Of a stretch of DNA of 10,241 nt, positions 8,368 through 10,241 are shown in pieces. Both the position numbers and the translations under genes were made by a program. Under the pieces are notes generated by a model. It searched no databases. It saw nothing but the letters and a program-made list of their open reading frames with translations, and was not told the origin of the DNA. This DNA comes from Tubulinosema ratisbonensis (taxonomy: Eukaryota; Microsporidia; Tubulinosematidae). Numbering within the stretch: position 1 is the stretch's first letter; each line of letters starts with the position of its first letter. The DNA is taken from the NCBI GenBank assembly GCA_004000155.1, contig RCSS01000219.1, forward strand, positions 1 through 10,241. The letters are read 5' to 3'.

Positions 8368-8405
8368 ATAAACACCTTTTTTCATTTTAATAAACACCTT
8401 TTTTC
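8368..8405. repeat. Short 22-base tandem repeat before the pol fragment
   Basis: The 16-mer ATAAACACCTTTTTTC occurs at 8368-8383 and again at 8390-8405, a period of 22 bases. It ends right where the N-dotted reverse transcriptase segment begins (first N at 8406). Because 22 is not a multiple of three, the two copies are read in different frames, so they are probably not coding. It may mark the edge of the element fragment or of an assembly join. Confidence 0.55.
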
Positions 8406-8407
8406 NC

Positions 8408-9256
8408 AACTCGCAAATAAATTTTGAAGAAGAAATTATTAAANTTAATGAANTTTCTATCGAATACACAGATTATGAAAATAAACAAATCGATAACACT
8501 GTGAACAAAATAATATCNGAAAAAAGTCTNCAAATCAAAGAAGAAAATCTAATAGCAAACTTAATACAGGAAGCAAAAAGAAGTAATCCAACCATCGAAG
8601 AAATAAAANCGATGNAACACAAAATTAACCNTAAAAANAATGNACCTATTGCTTTAACGGAATATCCCGTGCCATTTAAATTAAAACATAAAGTAAATGA
8701 AGAAATTCGTAGAATGTATAATAATAATATANTAAGACCTAGTAACTNTTTCTACGCAGCANNAGCATTTCCCATAAACAAAAAAAATGGAACATTANGA
8801 TTAGTAGTAGATTATCGTAAACTTAACCAGATAACCCTAAAGGATCCNTTTNCNTTTNNTAATATGAGAGANCTATTCCTGGATCTAAATGGANCAACAA
8901 CNTTTTCTCAGATAGACATGGCAAATGGTTACCATCAAATAAAGNTTTTTGAACCAGACATACATAAAACTNCNTTTGTTATAAATAACTCGCATTATGA
9001 ATTCNTTAGNATGNCGTTTGGTTTAACCAATGCACCAAAAACTTTTNAACGAGNAATGGTTAAGCTATTCNATCATTTACCTTATGTGAAAGTCTTTCTA
9101 GATGACATACTCATTTTCAGTACAAGCTTACAGGAACATCACTTACACCTTGAACAAGTATTCTCTATCCTGAAAAACAATGGTATAAAAATTAATTTCG
9201 AAAAATCTAATTTTTTAAAAAAGGAAATAGTTTATTTAGGAAATATAATTAGTAAN
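8408..9256 (+). CDS. pol: Ty3/gypsy retrotransposon pol, reverse transcriptase part
   Basis: This open frame encodes most of a reverse transcriptase, the enzyme that copies the element's RNA into DNA. In order it shows a leader rich in Asn/Glu/Lys, the fingers motif LVVDYRKLN, the palm motif SQIDMANGYHQI with the first catalytic Asp (codon 8915-8917), the FGLTNAPKTF motif, and VFLDDILIFS with the paired catalytic Asps (9101-9106; FLDD for the usual YVDD). It ends at YLGNIIS. This order and wording are those of Ty3/gypsy elements. There is no start ATG, as expected inside a polyprotein, and no gag or protease is recognised upstream. Many codons contain N, mostly where a C or G is expected. The TAA at 9257-9259 belongs to the join, not to the gene: the continuation is on the opposite strand at 10241. 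Confidence 0.9.
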
Positions 9257-9561
9257 TAAATCTTCCAATATTATTTCTGTAATGTTTGCATTTCCAGCAG
9301 GTTATGCAAGTACTAACTACTTCCTTGATTCTTTCTTGTGAATTAGGTGCGTAAATTTCTTGTTTAATTGTATTGTATAATTTAGATGCTCCAGGATGTT
9401 TTAAGTTTTTATGTATTTCAGTAATTATATCCTTTGTAATATCTTTGTATAAAAATATCTGTTTATACTGGTTTACTAATATAGACTTATTTAATTTGTA
9501 TTTAAATTCCACTAAATTCTGTTCTTTAAGTGTTTTTTGATTGTAATAAACAGATTTTTTT
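9257..9561 (-). pseudogene. pol: Ty3/gypsy pol, integrase zinc-binding part (truncated)
   Basis: This stretch follows RNase H in a frame one base off and encodes the H2C2 zinc-binding region that opens retroelement integrases. Visible are His-x4-His (IHKNLKH), 29 residues, then Cys-x2-Cys (CITC), followed by Trp-Lys-Cys-Lys. The Pro-Gly after the second His and the Tyr-Ala-Pro before the Cys pair match the family pattern. The DDE catalytic core is absent: the frame stops at the orientation break at 9256/9257. A GTG at 9512 is not a real start; coding-like sequence continues upstream of it to the A-run frameshift. The domain assignment is firm; function as it stands is unlikely. Confidence 0.8.
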
Positions 9562-10241
9562 GTAAATTAGCTATAAAATCCAGTGTTTTATTTCCAAATT
9601 CTTGTTTAATCTGTAAGATAATAAAATTTCGGCTAAAATAGTCGGCGCATAAATTTTCTTTTCCTGTTACATGTTTTATTTCTTAATCATATTCTTCTAA
9701 TATTAACTTCCATCTTTGGTACCGGTTAGTGCTTATTTCTTTAATGTAGGTAACGTTTTTGTTATCCGTATGTATTATTATTTTGCAATTAATCAGGATG
9801 TTTCGGAAATGCTGAATTCCTAAGATTAATGCCATATATTCTTTTTCCACAATTGTATATCTTCTTTTTGCATTAATGAGTTTTTTAATGTAGATTCCAA
9901 TTAGTCCTTTTTTTTGTGTGATAATACAACTTATTCCTTCGTTACTTGCATCGCAATATACGTTAAATGATTTTGAATAATCTGTGTAAGATAATTGTGT
10001 ATTCTTTTTTATGTCTTGTAAGATATCCTTGAGTATTTGTGTATCTTTTTCTGACCAGTTATTGATAAGGTTTTTCTTTAATTTATTAGTAATCTCTGCT
10101 ATTCTTGTACTTAAGTTTATAACGTATGGACGGAACCAATTTATCAGTCCTAAAATCGATTGTAGTTGTTTGAGAGTTTTGGGTTTGTAATTTATGCTAT
10201 CTAAGGCTTTTAATTGGGCTTTATTAGCTCTAATTCCTTCT
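9555..10241 (-). pseudogene. pol: Ty3/gypsy pol, RT end and RNase H (inverted piece, with a stop)
   Basis: Reading leftward from 10241, the frame begins EGIRANKAQLKAL, the stretch that follows the reverse transcriptase thumb motif. It goes on through a GLINWFRPYV connection segment to a Ty3-type RNase H, which degrades the RNA strand of the hybrid. The acidic active-site residues are visible: Asp in VYCDAS (codon 9952-9950), Glu in VEKEYMAL, Asp in HTDNKN and Asp in CADYFSR. A single TAA at 9685-9683 interrupts the frame just before EIKHVTGKEN, where the family has an aromatic residue, so one base change explains it. The frame then runs to the A7 run at 9561-9555, where it must shift to reach integrase. 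It starts at the window edge and has no N. Confidence 0.85.

Noticed and set aside
8501..9259. TAA at 9257-9259 as the true end of the reverse transcriptase gene
   Set aside because: The stop is made of bases from the inverted segment; the expected continuation is found on the other strand at 10241.
9249..9512. GTG at 9512 as the start of a separate small protein
   Set aside because: The domain is the integrase zinc-binding region of the same polyprotein, and coding-like sequence continues upstream to the A-run frameshift.

Overview
The window looks like microsporidian nuclear DNA, with moderate confidence. The sequence is very AT-rich and no complete gene here needs an intron. The LUC7 homologue is only 154 codons, far below the usual family size. 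Two genes have the short C or G run directly before ATG that is known from microsporidian starts (CCC-ATG and GG-ATG). The retroelement is of the Ty3/gypsy class, which microsporidia carry. I cannot name the species. Another AT-rich eukaryote is possible but less likely.

Layout. Bases 1-1284 are AT-rich and hold one orphan 'first exon plus short intron' signature (85-168). A divergent pair follows: a minimal LUC7-like U1 snRNP protein on the minus strand (1285-1749) and a Rho/Ras-type small GTPase on the plus strand (1943-2542), sharing a 193-base intergenic region. Just past the GTPase is a small GC-rich island (2592-2669) that could be a structured RNA or a 22-codon ORF, then a doubtful 36-codon ORF (2903-3013). 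Bases 3014-4530 are AT-rich with a perfect 12-bp hairpin. A secreted-looking protein of unknown family is on the minus strand (4728-5237); its likely C-terminus sits in another frame (4531-4740). Opposite it is a probable decayed ORF with two in-frame stops (5375-5659). About 2.7 kb without recognisable genes follows, partly dotted with N.

The right end (8408-10241) is the pol region of a Ty3/gypsy retrotransposon in two pieces of opposite orientation. Reverse transcriptase runs on the plus strand to 9256. The RT end, RNase H and integrase zinc-binding region run on the minus strand from 10241 back to 9257. The minus-strand piece begins with the residues that should follow the plus-strand break, so 9257-10241 reads as an inverted continuation of the same polyprotein. 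This is either a real inversion or, quite possibly, a joining error in the assembly. The N characters stop exactly at the break.

How the genes relate: LUC7 implies that the organism keeps, or recently kept, a U1 snRNP and so some pre-mRNA splicing, which fits the intron-like signature at 99-168. The GTPase is a membrane-directed switch. Nothing ties the cellular genes into one pathway. I see no convincing new multi-gene system; the most notable items are the split pol, the frameshifted secreted protein, the minimal LUC7 and the GC-rich island.
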